64,000 nt of DNA from SSF14 sp037045585 (GTDB lineage Bacteria > Actinomycetota > Acidimicrobiia > Acidimicrobiales > Microtrichaceae): NCBI GenBank assembly GCA_037045585.1, contig JBAOIR010000042.1, forward strand, positions 1 through 64,000, in the 5' to 3' direction. Positions 46,066 to 55,358 of this stretch are shown here, piece after piece. Made by a program: the position numbers and the translations under genes. Position 1 is the first letter of the stretch; each line of letters begins with the position of its first letter. The notes beneath the pieces are model-generated. The model was not told the origin of the DNA. It saw only the letters and a program-made list of their open reading frames with translations, and did no database searches.

Positions 46066-47210
46066 CGGGGAAAGCTCCGCAGGCGCGTGACCGCAGCGAC
46101 GACCGCAGCCGCGGCTCGCTCGACATCGGTGGCCGTGGTCGTGTGGCCGAGCGTCAGCCGCAACGAACCCTGGGCGGTCGACCGGTCGACACCCATCGCG
46201 GCGAGGACGTGGGAGGGGTGCTGAGCGCCCGATGCGCAGGCCGACGCCGCCGAGGCAGCGACGCCGGCGTCGTCGAGGAGGAACAGCAGCGCCTCGCTGT
46301 CGACCCCCTCGAAACAGACGTGGGCGAACCCGGCGGCGAGGTGCTCGGCCGCGCCGTCGACGACCCCGGAGCGGATCGCATCGGGCACACCGGCGACGAT
46401 CCGCGCCACCAGGTCGTCACGCAGGGCACCGACACGTTCGACCTCGGCGCCGCGACCGGCGTCGCACTCGACGGCCGCCGCTGCCATGGCGACGATGCCG
46501 GCCACGTTGAGCGTGCCGCTCCGACGCTCGCGCTCCTGCCCACCACCGACGTGCCGGGGGCGGACGGCCGAACCGGACCGCACGACGCACGCGCCGACCC
46601 CGTGGGGTCCGCCGAACTTGTGGGCCGAGATCGACAGCAGGTCGACGTGAGGCGAGACGTCGCGGAGGTCGATCCAGTTCAGCGCCTGCACGGCGTCGGT
46701 GTGCACGAGGGCGTTGGCAGCGCGACGCCGCACGAGTTCGGCGGCCTCGGCGACCGGCTGGACCGAACCCACTTCGTTGTTGACCGTCATCACCGAGACC
46801 AGGGTGACGTCGTCGTCGAGGACCGCAGCGAGCTGATCGAGGTCGATCACCCCGCGGGCATCGGTGCCGACGACCTTGCCGCCCACCTCGTCGACCGCCT
46901 CGAGGACGGCCGGATGCTCGACCGCCGAACACAGCACCCGGCCACCGACGGCGGCGTGACGCCCCAGCACGGCCAGGTTGTCGGCCTCGGTGCCGCCGCT
47001 CGTGAACACGACGTCACCGGCGTCGACCCCGAGCACGCCGGCGAGCGCATCGCGGGCGTCGTCGACCAACGCCCGCGCCCGCCGAGCGGCGTGGTGCGCC
47101 CCGCTGGCGTTGGCCGCACCGAGCTCGATGGTCTCGAGGTAGGCCGCCCGCGCCACGTCGCGCCAGGGCGTCGACGCCGCATGATCGAGGTAGACGGCAG
47201 CGGTGCTCAC
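46062..47210 (-). CDS. Cysteine desulfurase (NifS/IscS family)
   Basis: A PLP enzyme that takes sulfur from cysteine as a persulfide. 382 residues: VYLDHAASTPW, VVFTSGGTEADNLAVLG, MTVNNEVGSVQPV, the PLP lysine 198 in SISAHKFGGPHGVGA and the mobile-loop Cys 325 in SACASGAQHPSHVL. By loop length it is the IscS/NifS type, not SufS. Coupling with mnmA by a four-base overlap suggests its main job is tRNA thiolation; supply of sulfur for Fe-S clusters is also possible. Confidence 0.93.
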   Translation of the reverse strand: MSTAAVYLDHAASTPWRDVARAAYLETIELGAANASGAHHAARRARALVDDARDALAGVLGVDAGDVVFTSGGTEADNLAVLGRHAAVGGRVLCSAVEHPAVLEAVDEVGGKVVGTDARGVIDLDQLAAVLDDDVTLVSVMTVNNEVGSVQPVAEAAELVRRRAANALVHTDAVQALNWIDLRDVSPHVDLLSISAHKFGGPHGVGACVVRSGSAVRPRHVGGGQERERRSGTLNVAGIVAMAAAAVECDAGRGAEVERVGALRDDLVARIVAGVPDAIRSGVVDGAAEHLAAGFAHVCFEGVDSEALLFLLDDAGVAASAASACASGAQHPSHVLAAMGVDRSTAQGSLRLTLGHTTTATDVERAAAAVVAAVTRLRSFPR

Positions 47211-47223
47211 CGCGCCAGGCTAC

Positions 47224-47994
47224 CTATGTGGCTGATCGGGCCCCGTCGTGACGCTGCTGGTAGGCCGAGCACACGGCGACCAGGTAGACCTCGGGCGGCA
47301 CCCCGGCGGGGGGCGGTGGGGTGCACAGGGCGCTCGCCGCGGTGGCGAGCCGCACGGCGAGCGTGTAGCGGGCGAGCGCCTCGAGATCGGCAACTCTCAG
47401 GAGGAAGTTGCGGATCAGGAGGAACTGCTCGGAGTCGACGCGGCTGACGTCGAGCTGCGCGCAGTAGTACTCGAGTCCCGGCGGCGGGAAGAAGAGCGTG
47501 GGGATGGTGAGCTCGGTCGCCGCCCGCTCGCTGATCACGAACGTCCCGGCCGCGAGGTCGCCGAGTCGTTGGCTACGCGGATTGCCGAGTGCGATGAAGA
47601 CGGCGATGCCGAGGGGCAGCTCCACGAGCTGGAGCAGCCCACGAACGATCGCATGGCGGAACGAGATCGGCCCCCCTTCCACCGTGACGACCCGGAGCCC
47701 GAGGATCGCCTTGCCCGGCGTCCGCCCGTTCCAGAAGGTCTCGCAGAGCGCCGGCGCCAGGACGACCACGACGAAGACGGTCAGCGCGACCCCGATCACG
47801 ATCGCCGTCTCGGCCCCTGCGGTGCCGAACGTGAGGCCGATCACGGCCAGGAGCAGCATGAGCACCATGAACTGGACCGCCAGGTCGATGGCCTTGGCGA
47901 GCGTGCGCGTCGCCAGGCCCGCCGAACGGAACTCGAGGACCACCGCCTCCGGCGTGATGATCCCCATGGTGCCCGTCACGCTCACAGCGATCAC
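47224..47994 (-). CDS. RDD family membrane protein
   Basis: 256 residues. FRSAGLATRTLAKAIDLAVQFMVLMLLLAVIGL holds the R..A..ID pattern for which the family is named, and NGRTPGKAILGLRVVTVEGGPISFRHAIVRGLLQ is the second conserved block. The C-terminal 90 residues are soluble. It is divergent from the SpoIIM-like gene with only 35 bases between; this RDD/SpoIIM/DUF58/MoxR neighbourhood is common in actinobacteria. Transport or membrane-stress functions have been suggested for some RDD proteins; here it is unknown. Confidence 0.85.
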   Translation of the reverse strand: MIAVSVTGTMGIITPEAVVLEFRSAGLATRTLAKAIDLAVQFMVLMLLLAVIGLTFGTAGAETAIVIGVALTVFVVVVLAPALCETFWNGRTPGKAILGLRVVTVEGGPISFRHAIVRGLLQLVELPLGIAVFIALGNPRSQRLGDLAAGTFVISERAATELTIPTLFFPPPGLEYYCAQLDVSRVDSEQFLLIRNFLLRVADLEALARYTLAVRLATAASALCTPPPPAGVPPEVYLVAVCSAYQQRHDGARSAT

Positions 47995-48029
47995 GGTACT
48001 GGCGGTGTCGGGTCGTACGATGGAGCCCC

Positions 48030-49312
48030 ATGGACATCGACCGGTTCATCGTGACGCACCAGGCGTCGTGGAACCGACTCGACGAGCTCGTCCGCAAGGG
48101 CACCCGGTCGGTCAAGAAGCTGTCACCCCAGGAGCTCGACGAGCTCCTGACGCTCTACCAATCGACGAGCGCGCACCTCAGCACCGCTCGCACCCGGTTC
48201 GACGACGTCAGCCTCTCGAACCGACTGAGCCGCACCATCGGCGGCGCCCGGGGACTCATCTACCGCACGAAGGGCCGGCCCGGGTCGGCGGCGGCCCGGT
48301 TCTTCACCGAGACGTTCCCCGCCGTGGCCTGGACCTGCCGCCGGGCCATCGGGGTGGCCGTGTTCCTCCTGTTCGCACCGGCGCTCGCGCTCGGCATCTG
48401 GCTGTCCGCCAACGGTGAGACCCGCAACGCCGCGATCGACCCGCAGACCCAGGAACTGATCGCCGAGCGCGAGTTCGAGGACTACTACAAGTCCGAGGCC
48501 GCTGAGGGGTGGGCCTTCGAGCTGTTCACCCACAACATCCAGGTGGCGGTGCTCTCGTTCGGCGGCGGCGCGCTCGGCGGCATCGGTGGGGTCCTGCTGC
48601 TCGTATCGAACGGGGCGAACCTCGGAGTGAGCGTGGCCGTGATGCACGCCTACGACAAGGGTGCGCTCTTCTGGGGTCTGATCACCCCCCACGGCCTCAT
48701 CGAGCTGACGGCGATCGCCGTGGCGTCGGGGGCCGGCCTCAAGATCGTGTGGGCCATGTTCGCTCCGGGCGACCGCACGTGGGGTACGGCGCTGGCCGAG
48801 GAGGGGCTCCGAGCGGTCACCGTCCTGCTGGGAACGATGGTGATGTTCGTCTTCGCCGGGTTCACGGAGGCCTTCGTGACCCCGTCGGACCTGCCGACCT
48901 GGTCACGTGTCGCGATCGGAGTGGTGCTCGAGATCGCCGCCCTGACCTGGATGTTCGGTGTCGGCCGCAACGCCGCCGCCGTCGGCCTCACGGGCCGCTT
49001 CGGCGAGCCGAGCATGGCCGACCTGCGCGCCGCGGAGGAGGAAGCCGCGCTGATCGAGCCGGCGTTCGCGCCGCCGGCAACCCCCGTTCCCGCGAGATCC
49101 CGATCCGCATCAGTCCTCGACCGACCCCTCAATCGAGGGGTGAACCTGCCGACAGGAGACGCACGACGCACATCACGTCGAACGTCGACCGGGGGGTTCA
49201 CGTATGGATACGTTCAAGCAGGGACTCGCACTGTCCGTCTGGATCGCACTGGCCGAGGCGGCGCGCCTTCGGCGAAGCCGTGCGCAACGGGGTCAAGCTC
49301 GCCTCGACCTGA
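48030..49312 (+). CDS. SpoIIM-like membrane protein, C-terminus uncertain
   Basis: Stage II sporulation protein M-like domain: MDIDRFIVTHQASWNRLDELVRKG and LDELLTLYQSTSAHLSTARTRF, then six or so helices with FTHNIQVAVLSFGGGALGGIGGVLLLVSNGANLG and FWGLITPHGLIELTAI, the most conserved motif of the family. After EPSMADLRAAEEEAAL the tail is uncertain. The frame stays open over the antisense of DUF58, whereas a shifted frame gives DTFKQGLALSVWIALAEAAR..FGEAVRNGVKLAST ending at 49312. A 7-bp hairpin at 49124-49141 could mean the protein stops earlier. No sporulation genes are nearby; the family is widespread in non-sporulating actinobacteria. Confidence 0.78.
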
Positions 49313-49335
49313 GGACCGCCTCCGGACCGAGGGGT

Positions 49336-50652
49336 CTACAACCGACCCGTGTTCTTCACGTGGAGGTACACGTCGGCGAGTGCAGGCGCGAGCTTGCCCG
49401 GTACGGCGTCCACCACGGTCGCGCCCATCCCCCGAAGGCGCGCGACGAGACGCTCGCGCTCCTCGACCGCGGCCACGGCGGCGCTGCGCCGGAACGTCTG
49501 CGATGTGTCCACGACGACGCCCTCGGACCACTGGGCCACCGCAGGGTCGCGGACGGCACCGATGACCACGAGGTTGTTGCGCAGGATCATCGGGAGCGCC
49601 GGGATCAGCGAGTCGGTCACCGCTCCGGGAGCCAGATCGGTGAGGATCACGAGCAGCGCCCGTCGCCGGAAACGAACGAGCGTCTGGCGAAAGGCCTCCT
49701 GGTAGTCGCTCTCGGCCAACACGGGCTCCAGCTCGAACATCGCCTCGGTCACTCGTGACACCTGGTGGCCATGGCGCGCCGGCGCCACGATCGACCGCAC
49801 CTGCTGGTCGAAGGTCACCAGGCCGATCTTGTCGCCCAGACCGCTCGCCACGGCGGTGAGCATGATCGTGGCGTCCATCGCGTGTTCGAGGCGGGGCACG
49901 CCGTCGACCTGCGCAGCCATCAGGCGGCCGTTGTCGAGCAGCACCATCACGGTCTGGTTCCGTTCGGGGCGGTAGGTACGCACGATCGGCTTGCCGGCCC
50001 GGGCGGAGGCGGCCCAGTCGACGCGGCGGAACTCGTCGTCGGCCGTGTACTCCCGCAACTGCTCGAACTCGGTGCCGCCGCCGAGACCGCGGGCCGAACG
50101 CAGCCCCACCTCGAGGATGCGTCCCTTACGGATGCGCAACTCCGCCTCGTCACGGCTCTTGAACGGTGGGTGGATGCGCAACACCGTCGGCACCTGGCGG
50201 CGATGCTGGCGGGTCATGAGACCGAGGGGGCCCGTGCTCCGCATGACGACCTCGGAGATCGTGAACCGGCCGCGACGGGTCGGACGGAACGACGTGGTCA
50301 ACGTCGCGGTCGCTCCGGCGGCCAGGTGGGCTCCGGCCCGACGGGTGTCGGCGCCCAACGAATCGGCGAGCTCATCGGCGAGCACGAACCGGGCGGCGCG
50401 GGGCCCGGTGTTCTGCACGGTCCACGTCAGCTGAGCGCGGTTGCCCATCACCACCACGGGCGGATGGTCGCGGGAGACGACGAGGAGTCCCGGCTTCACC
50501 GCAGCGAGCGCGTCGGCCGCACCGACGAGGAGGAGCAGCAGATTGACTGCCAGCAACGGCCACAGGAGCGACCCGTCGAACTCGCCCGGCAGGAACCAGA
50601 GGCCGACGCCGACGGCGGCGGCCAACAGGGCGAATCTTCGGGTGGGGAGCAT
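49336..50652 (-). CDS. DUF58 protein (von Willebrand A-like, MoxR partner)
   Basis: 438 residues with two membrane helices at the start (FALLAAAVGVGLWFLPGEF, WPLLAVNLLLLLVGAADAL), a beta domain (TSFRPTRRGRFTISEVVMRSTGPLGL), the DUF58 core LRSARGLGGGTEFEQLREYTADDEFRRVDWAASARAGKPIVRTYRPERNQ and a vWA-like fold with VMVLLDNGRLM. The Asp-Trp-x-x-S/T-A-R motif is complete. It is encoded with the MoxR ATPase just upstream (24 bases between), as in most genomes. The complex is thought to act as a chaperone for envelope or metal proteins. Confidence 0.9.
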   Translation of the reverse strand: MLPTRRFALLAAAVGVGLWFLPGEFDGSLLWPLLAVNLLLLLVGAADALAAVKPGLLVVSRDHPPVVVMGNRAQLTWTVQNTGPRAARFVLADELADSLGADTRRAGAHLAAGATATLTTSFRPTRRGRFTISEVVMRSTGPLGLMTRQHRRQVPTVLRIHPPFKSRDEAELRIRKGRILEVGLRSARGLGGGTEFEQLREYTADDEFRRVDWAASARAGKPIVRTYRPERNQTVMVLLDNGRLMAAQVDGVPRLEHAMDATIMLTAVASGLGDKIGLVTFDQQVRSIVAPARHGHQVSRVTEAMFELEPVLAESDYQEAFRQTLVRFRRRALLVILTDLAPGAVTDSLIPALPMILRNNLVVIGAVRDPAVAQWSEGVVVDTSQTFRRSAAVAAVEERERLVARLRGMGATVVDAVPGKLAPALADVYLHVKNTGRL

Positions 50653-50676
50653 CGGTGCGAAGGACTCGGAGCCGGA

Positions 50677-51720
50677 TCAGCGGGGTGCCGGGACCGACGC
50701 GAGGAGCGAGTCGAGGACACCGTCGGGCGTGGTGCCCTCCAGCTCGAGCTCGGGGCGCACGAAGAGGCGGTGGCGCAGCACCGGCTTCGCGACCGCCTTC
50801 ACCTCGTCCGCGGTGAGGAACGGGCGACCGGACAACCACGCCCACGCCTTGGCGGCGTGCAGCAGCGACGCGGCGCCACGGGGGGACACGCCCAGCTGCA
50901 CCGCCGGAGTCTCCCGGGTCGCCCGGCACAGTGCGACGAGGTATTGGATGATGACCGGCTCGACCTGCACCCGGTCGACCTCGAGCCGGGCCTGCTCGAG
51001 GTCGGCGGCGGACGCCACCGGTCGCACCCCGGCGGCGGCGATGTCATGGGGATTCATCCCGTGGTGGTGGCGCGTGAGGACCTCGGCCTCCTGCTCGAAC
51101 GTCGGGTACCCCACCAACAGCTTGAACATGAAGCGGTCGAGCTGGGCCTCGGGAAGTGGGTAGGTGCCCTCGTACTCCACGGGGTTCTGCGTCGCGATCA
51201 CGATGAACGGGTCGGGCAGCAGACGGCTGCGACCCTCCACCGACACCTGCCGCTCCTCCATGGCTTCCAAGAGGGACGCCTGGGTCTTCGGGGGCGTCCG
51301 GTTGATCTCGTCGGCGAGCAGCAGGTTCGTGAACACGGGACCTTCGCGGAAACGGAACGAACCGTCGTTCACGTCGAGGATCGTCTGACCGGTCACGTCG
51401 GACGGCATGAGATCGGGTGTGAACTGCACCCGCTTGAAGTCGAGGTTGAGCGCCGTCGCCATCGTCTTCACGAGGAGCGTCTTGGCGACACCGGGCACCC
51501 CTTCGAGGAGCACATGGCCCCGCACGAGCAGGGCCGCGACCAAGCCTGACAGGGTGCCCTCCTGCCCGACGACGACCTTCCCGATCTCGGACCGGAGCGC
51601 CATGATCGCGTCACGCGCCGGCGACGAGTCACCGACGGCCGCAGCGGCGGGCGGCGCTGCCGGCGGCGAGAACTGCGGAGGGGCGGGTGGACGGCTGGGA
51701 TCGAAGGGGGTGTCAGACAT
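50677..51720 (-). CDS. MoxR-type AAA+ ATPase
   Basis: 347 residues. A Pro/Ala-rich N-terminus of about 30 residues precedes the AAA_3 domain: KVVVGQEGTLSGLVAALLVRGHVLLEGVPGVAKT (Walker A 74-81), LLLADEINRTPPKTQASLLEAMEE (Walker B and sensor region), ATQNPVEYEGTYPLPEAQLDRFM and the AAA lid SPRGAASLLHAAKAWAWL. It remodels or activates a protein partner with ATP. Its start overlaps the end of the DUF4350 gene by eight bases. Confidence 0.94.
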   Translation of the reverse strand: MSDTPFDPSRPPAPPQFSPPAAPPAAAAVGDSSPARDAIMALRSEIGKVVVGQEGTLSGLVAALLVRGHVLLEGVPGVAKTLLVKTMATALNLDFKRVQFTPDLMPSDVTGQTILDVNDGSFRFREGPVFTNLLLADEINRTPPKTQASLLEAMEERQVSVEGRSRLLPDPFIVIATQNPVEYEGTYPLPEAQLDRFMFKLLVGYPTFEQEAEVLTRHHHGMNPHDIAAAGVRPVASAADLEQARLEVDRVQVEPVIIQYLVALCRATRETPAVQLGVSPRGAASLLHAAKAWAWLSGRPFLTADEVKAVAKPVLRHRLFVRPELELEGTTPDGVLDSLLASVPAPR

Positions 51721-52906
51721 GCAATGCCTCCTGGCGTAGCGAATCGAGTTCTCGGGTGAGCGTGACGAGCCCGGCGTCGGAGTCGACGGGATCGGTCAGG
51801 AGCGACAGCACCGCGGCCGGCTCCCGACCGGTACGGGCGGCGACGACCGCGGCGAGTTCGGGCCGCCCGGCCGTGCGGGGCAGTCCGAGGCGTCGGGCCA
51901 GCTCGCGGCACTGACCCTCGCGCACCACCTCGGCCGCACGGGGCACATCGCCCTGCCGTTCGAGCAGGCTGCCCACCGCTTCGACGAACGCGGATCCGGC
52001 GATCGTGACCGGCGCCGGCTCCGTCACGACCCGTCCGTGACGACGGCCGCGGGCCCACGCGTAGAACAGGAAGGCGACGCCGAGCTCGAGCAGCCCGAGC
52101 TTGACGCCGGTCGACATGAAGTCGGTCAGCGACTTCTCGCCGGTCGGTGCGACGTCGGCGATGCCGGACGTGACGACGCCGAGACGTCGGCCGGGTTCGG
52201 CGCCGGCGCCGCTACCGAGGAGCCGCTGGGCGACGACGGCGTTGCCGGGAATGGCACCCACCGGCTGCTCCGGTTCGGGGGCGCCCATGATCTCGTTGGT
52301 GAACAGGTCCGGGGTGGCCAGCGTGACGATCTCGCCGCGGTCGGGCCGCTGTCGGACGACGAGGGCGACGCGTTCGTCGCCGTAGCAGCTGTCGCCGTCG
52401 CCGGCATCGACACCCTGGGTGAGGAACGGCGCCCGGATCGGACCGGCGTCGCCGAGGTCGTCGATGGCGCACACGCCGGTCGGCAGGTCCGATCCGCCGC
52501 CGACGAACAGCCCGTCGATCGCCGTCACGTCGCCGACGGCACGCGCGCCGAGCTCGTCGGACGGCGAGCCGAGCACCAACCGCCCACCGGCCTCGACGTA
52601 GCGGCGCCACTGCCGCGCCAACGCGGCGTCGACCGCTCCCCCGGCCGGGACGTAGACCACGTCGAACCGCCCGACCGCGACGGCGTCGATCTCGTCGGCG
52701 TCGAGCGTGTCGACCGCGGTCCCCGTCTCCTCCAACAACAGACGCAGGCCGCGGTAGCCGTCGGGTTGCGCCGACTCGAGGTCGTAGAGCGGACCGGCGT
52801 CGTTCGACGGGAGCACGATCACCGTGAGCACGACCGCGGCGAGCACCGGCAACAACCACTTCCACCCACCGCCGCCGCCTGTGGTCGACGCGGTCGGGGC
52901 CGTCAC
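51713..52906 (-). CDS. DUF4350 membrane protein
   Basis: 397 residues from GTG 52906, which overlaps the stop of the DUF4129 gene. One membrane helix at the start (WLLPVLAAVVLTVIVLPS), then a domain related to glutamine amidotransferase-like DUF4350: GYRGLRLLLEETGTAVDTLD, FDVVYVPAGGAVDAALARQWRRYVEAGGRLVLGSP, and a second helix near the end (KLGLLELGVAFLFYAWARGRRHG). It is a standard companion of MoxR-DUF58 in actinobacteria; its own role is not known. Confidence 0.85.
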   Translation of the reverse strand: MTAPTASTTGGGGGWKWLLPVLAAVVLTVIVLPSNDAGPLYDLESAQPDGYRGLRLLLEETGTAVDTLDADEIDAVAVGRFDVVYVPAGGAVDAALARQWRRYVEAGGRLVLGSPSDELGARAVGDVTAIDGLFVGGGSDLPTGVCAIDDLGDAGPIRAPFLTQGVDAGDGDSCYGDERVALVVRQRPDRGEIVTLATPDLFTNEIMGAPEPEQPVGAIPGNAVVAQRLLGSGAGAEPGRRLGVVTSGIADVAPTGEKSLTDFMSTGVKLGLLELGVAFLFYAWARGRRHGRVVTEPAPVTIAGSAFVEAVGSLLERQGDVPRAAEVVREGQCRELARRLGLPRTAGRPELAAVVAARTGREPAAVLSLLTDPVDSDAGLVTLTRELDSLRQEALHV

Positions 52907-53529
52907 GAGACCTCCTCGAGGACACGGGCGGCGAGCGCCTTGAACTCGGCGTTCTCGTCCCGGCCGGTCGGCACGTCCGCGTACCACGGGAGCTCGAACA
53001 GGCCGGTGGCCCGCGAGAACTCGGTCCCCACCTCCGGCGCGCGTTCGGCCACGTCGATGCGGAGCTCACCGGTGGTGCGTCCGGCTTGCGGCGCCGCCAC
53101 CCCGGCGTCGACGAGCCGGGCGACCAGCTCCCGGTACCGGCAGCGGATCGCCTCCTTCCAGTCGCCCGATGCCTCGAGGCGATCGGCATCCGACGCCCAC
53201 TCCGACGCAGTGCGCAGCTCCTCGATCTCGACGTCGGTGAGCTGCTCCTTCTTCACCTTCTTCGCTCGCGGTGAGAAGTTGCGGACGACGTACCCGATGA
53301 GCACCGCCAGCCCGATCGCCAAGAGGACGATCGCGACCCACCCGATGACGGGTCCGATCGAGCCGCCCCATCCCGAGCCTCCGGACACCTCGCCGGGCGA
53401 CAGGTGGCGGCCGATCCAGTCGAGCACCCGCTCGATCCACGACTTCGATCGCCGGAACTCCGAGCGCTCGAAGATCTCCCGCATCTTCTCCCGAACCTCG
53501 GCCGGCGTCGGATCGTCACGCAGCAGCAC
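52903..53529 (-). CDS. DUF4129 membrane protein
   Basis: 208 residues. PAEVREKMREIFERSEFRRSKSWIERVLDWIGR, a membrane helix (VIGWVAIVLLAIGLAVLIGYVV), then the DUF4129 domain ADRLEASGDWKEAIRCRYRELVARLVDAGVA and RTTGELRIDVAERAP, containing the E-A-I-R-x-x-Y/R-R motif seen in transglutaminase-linked proteins. It overlaps the gene before it by 14 bases and the gene after it by four. Together the four genes form one transcription unit. Confidence 0.87.
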   Translation of the reverse strand: MLLRDDPTPAEVREKMREIFERSEFRRSKSWIERVLDWIGRHLSPGEVSGGSGWGGSIGPVIGWVAIVLLAIGLAVLIGYVVRNFSPRAKKVKKEQLTDVEIEELRTASEWASDADRLEASGDWKEAIRCRYRELVARLVDAGVAAPQAGRTTGELRIDVAERAPEVGTEFSRATGLFELPWYADVPTGRDENAEFKALAARVLEEVS

Positions 53530-54529
53530 GGAACCGCTCCACCGATTCGAGCTCCAGGTCGAGGCCCTCCGTGCGGACCCGGAGGTCGACGTACACGAGC
53601 ACCGTCACTGCCACTTGGACGACGGTCAGCACCACGGTGCCGACGACGTTCACCGCTTGGACGGCGATCTCGGCGCCGTCGGTCGACCCCGTTGCGAGTT
53701 CCCCGACGAGTGCCGCTGCCCCGGTGGCAGCGGCGCTCACGAGCGACGACGACACCGCCCACAGCAACCCGACGCCGAACACCGCACCGAACCGGCGGCG
53801 AGCGAGGGCGATCGTTCGACGCACCGACTCGACGACGCCGAGACCCTCGGCGGCGACCACCGGGGCCAGCACCGACAGCACCGGTACGGCGAACAAGATG
53901 CCCACCCCGCAGGCCACGAGGCCCGCCACCTTCAGCAACAACGCGACGACGAAGGCGCCGAGCGCGACGCCGAGCCGGCTGCGAAGGAACCGGAACGTGT
54001 CCGCCGGCGTGGGGTCGGCGCCGACGAGCCACCCCGACACGAGGAAGCCGATCGCGACACCGAGCAGCATCGTCGCCAGCCAGAGGCCCAGTTGCGCGAG
54101 GTACCCGAGCGGCGACGACCCCCCGAAGACGTCGACGTCCCCGACCCTGCCCAGCGCCGCCACGAGCGCCTGGGGCAGCGCGTACAGCGGCAACACGATC
54201 GTCGCCGCGATGATCGTGATCGTCCGGAACCGGAACCGGAGCACCTCGAACCCTCCGTCGAGGAGCTGGCCGACCGTCCGGGGTTGGAGCCGCGAAACGG
54301 GGCTCGCCACCAGCGCCCGGGTCGGCCGCGGTGGTTCGTCGAAGATCGTCGGAGCGGAACGGACACGCGGCGCATCGACGGTGCTGCCGGGCGACGCCCA
54401 GTCGACGGAGGTGGGGACGGTCGGGGAAGCGGATCCACGGGGCTCGGTACGGATGGGCGAGCCGCCTGACGGCACTCGCTCGTGGGGCGAGCCACCATTC
54501 TGCACGGTCACCGCCGAAAATCTGTTCAT
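53516..54529 (-). CDS. Multi-pass membrane protein, first gene of the DUF4129-DUF4350-MoxR-DUF58 unit
   Basis: 337 residues from ATG 54529. A polar, disordered N-terminus of about 85 residues, then RLQPRTVGQLLDGGFEVLRFRFRTITIIAATIVLPLYALP, the pattern of glycerophosphoryl-diester-phosphodiesterase membrane-domain-like proteins. Further helices (LGVALGAFVVALLLKVAGLVA, VVAAEGLGVVESVRRTIALARRRFGAVFGVGLLW) follow and repeat that pattern. It overlaps the DUF4129 start by 14 bases. The exact role is unknown. Confidence 0.75.
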   Translation of the reverse strand: MNRFSAVTVQNGGSPHERVPSGGSPIRTEPRGSASPTVPTSVDWASPGSTVDAPRVRSAPTIFDEPPRPTRALVASPVSRLQPRTVGQLLDGGFEVLRFRFRTITIIAATIVLPLYALPQALVAALGRVGDVDVFGGSSPLGYLAQLGLWLATMLLGVAIGFLVSGWLVGADPTPADTFRFLRSRLGVALGAFVVALLLKVAGLVACGVGILFAVPVLSVLAPVVAAEGLGVVESVRRTIALARRRFGAVFGVGLLWAVSSSLVSAAATGAAALVGELATGSTDGAEIAVQAVNVVGTVVLTVVQVAVTVLVYVDLRVRTEGLDLELESVERFRAAA

Positions 54530-54599
54530 CGGGCGAGGTGCCAACTCGTCGGGGGGACGGAATCGTCGCGGTCGGAGGGCCGTGCCAGACTGCCCGCCG

Positions 54600-55349
54600 A
54601 TGGTCGTGGATTCCGGACGGTACGGGCGCAGCTTCGCCGACGTGTACGACGAGTGGTACGCCGACGCCCCGACCGACTCGCTCGTCGAGTTCGTTCGTGC
54701 GCGGGTCGCCCCCGGGTCCGACCTACTGGAGCTGGGGATCGGCACCGGCCGCGTCGCCCTCGCGCTCGCGGCAGCCGGGTATCGGGTCACCGGCATCGAC
54801 TCCTCCCCCGAGATGCTCGATCGGCTGGCGGCGAAGCCGGGTGCCGCCGCGGTCGCCGCGGTCCTCGGCGACGCCGCCGACGCCGCGGTGTACCCATCGA
54901 GCGGGGTCGACGCTGTGCTCGCGGTCTTCAACCTCCTCTTCAACCTGACCGGCGCCGACGACCAGCGCCGCTGTCTCGCCGCGGCGGCCGGCGCACTCGC
55001 CCCGGGCGGGATCCTCGTCGTCGAGGCGTTCGTGCCCGACCCCATCACGGAACGGCGCCGCGAACTCGTCACCCGCTCCGTCGACGGCGCGCGGGTCGTG
55101 CTCATCGCCACCGACGCCGACCCCGACGAGCAGACGATCGACGGCGGCCACATCGAGATCACCGAACACGGCACCCGCCTCCGCCCGTGGCGCATCCGGG
55201 TCACGACACCGGCCGGCATCGACGCGATGGCGGCGGAGGCCGGCCTGCAGCTCGTCGAACGGTTCGAAGACCTCGCGGGCACTCCCTTCGTCGACGGCGA
55301 GAGCTCCCACCACGTCTCCGTCTACCGGCTGGCCCCGTCAGGGGTGTAA
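54600..55349 (+). CDS. Class I SAM-dependent methyltransferase
   Basis: 249 residues from ATG 54600. FADVYDEWYADAP, then the SAM-binding motif LLELGIGTGRVALALAAAGYRVTGIDSSPEML and DAVLAVFNLLFNLTGADDQRRCLAAAAGALAPGGILVVEAFVP. This is the Methyltransf_25/11-like fold. The substrate cannot be told. It is divergent from the membrane-protein gene, and the SRPBCC gene follows after nine bases, probably on the same transcript. Confidence 0.85.
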   Translation: MVVDSGRYGRSFADVYDEWYADAPTDSLVEFVRARVAPGSDLLELGIGTGRVALALAAAGYRVTGIDSSPEMLDRLAAKPGAAAVAAVLGDAADAAVYPSSGVDAVLAVFNLLFNLTGADDQRRCLAAAAGALAPGGILVVEAFVPDPITERRRELVTRSVDGARVVLIATDADPDEQTIDGGHIEITEHGTRLRPWRIRVTTPAGIDAMAAEAGLQLVERFEDLAGTPFVDGESSHHVSVYRLAPSGV

Positions 55350-55358
55350 GCATCCCCC

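Noticed and set aside
48030..49312. Endospore formation suggested by the SpoIIM-like gene
   Set aside because: The family occurs widely in non-sporulating actinobacteria next to RDD, DUF58 and MoxR genes, and no other sporulation gene is in the window.
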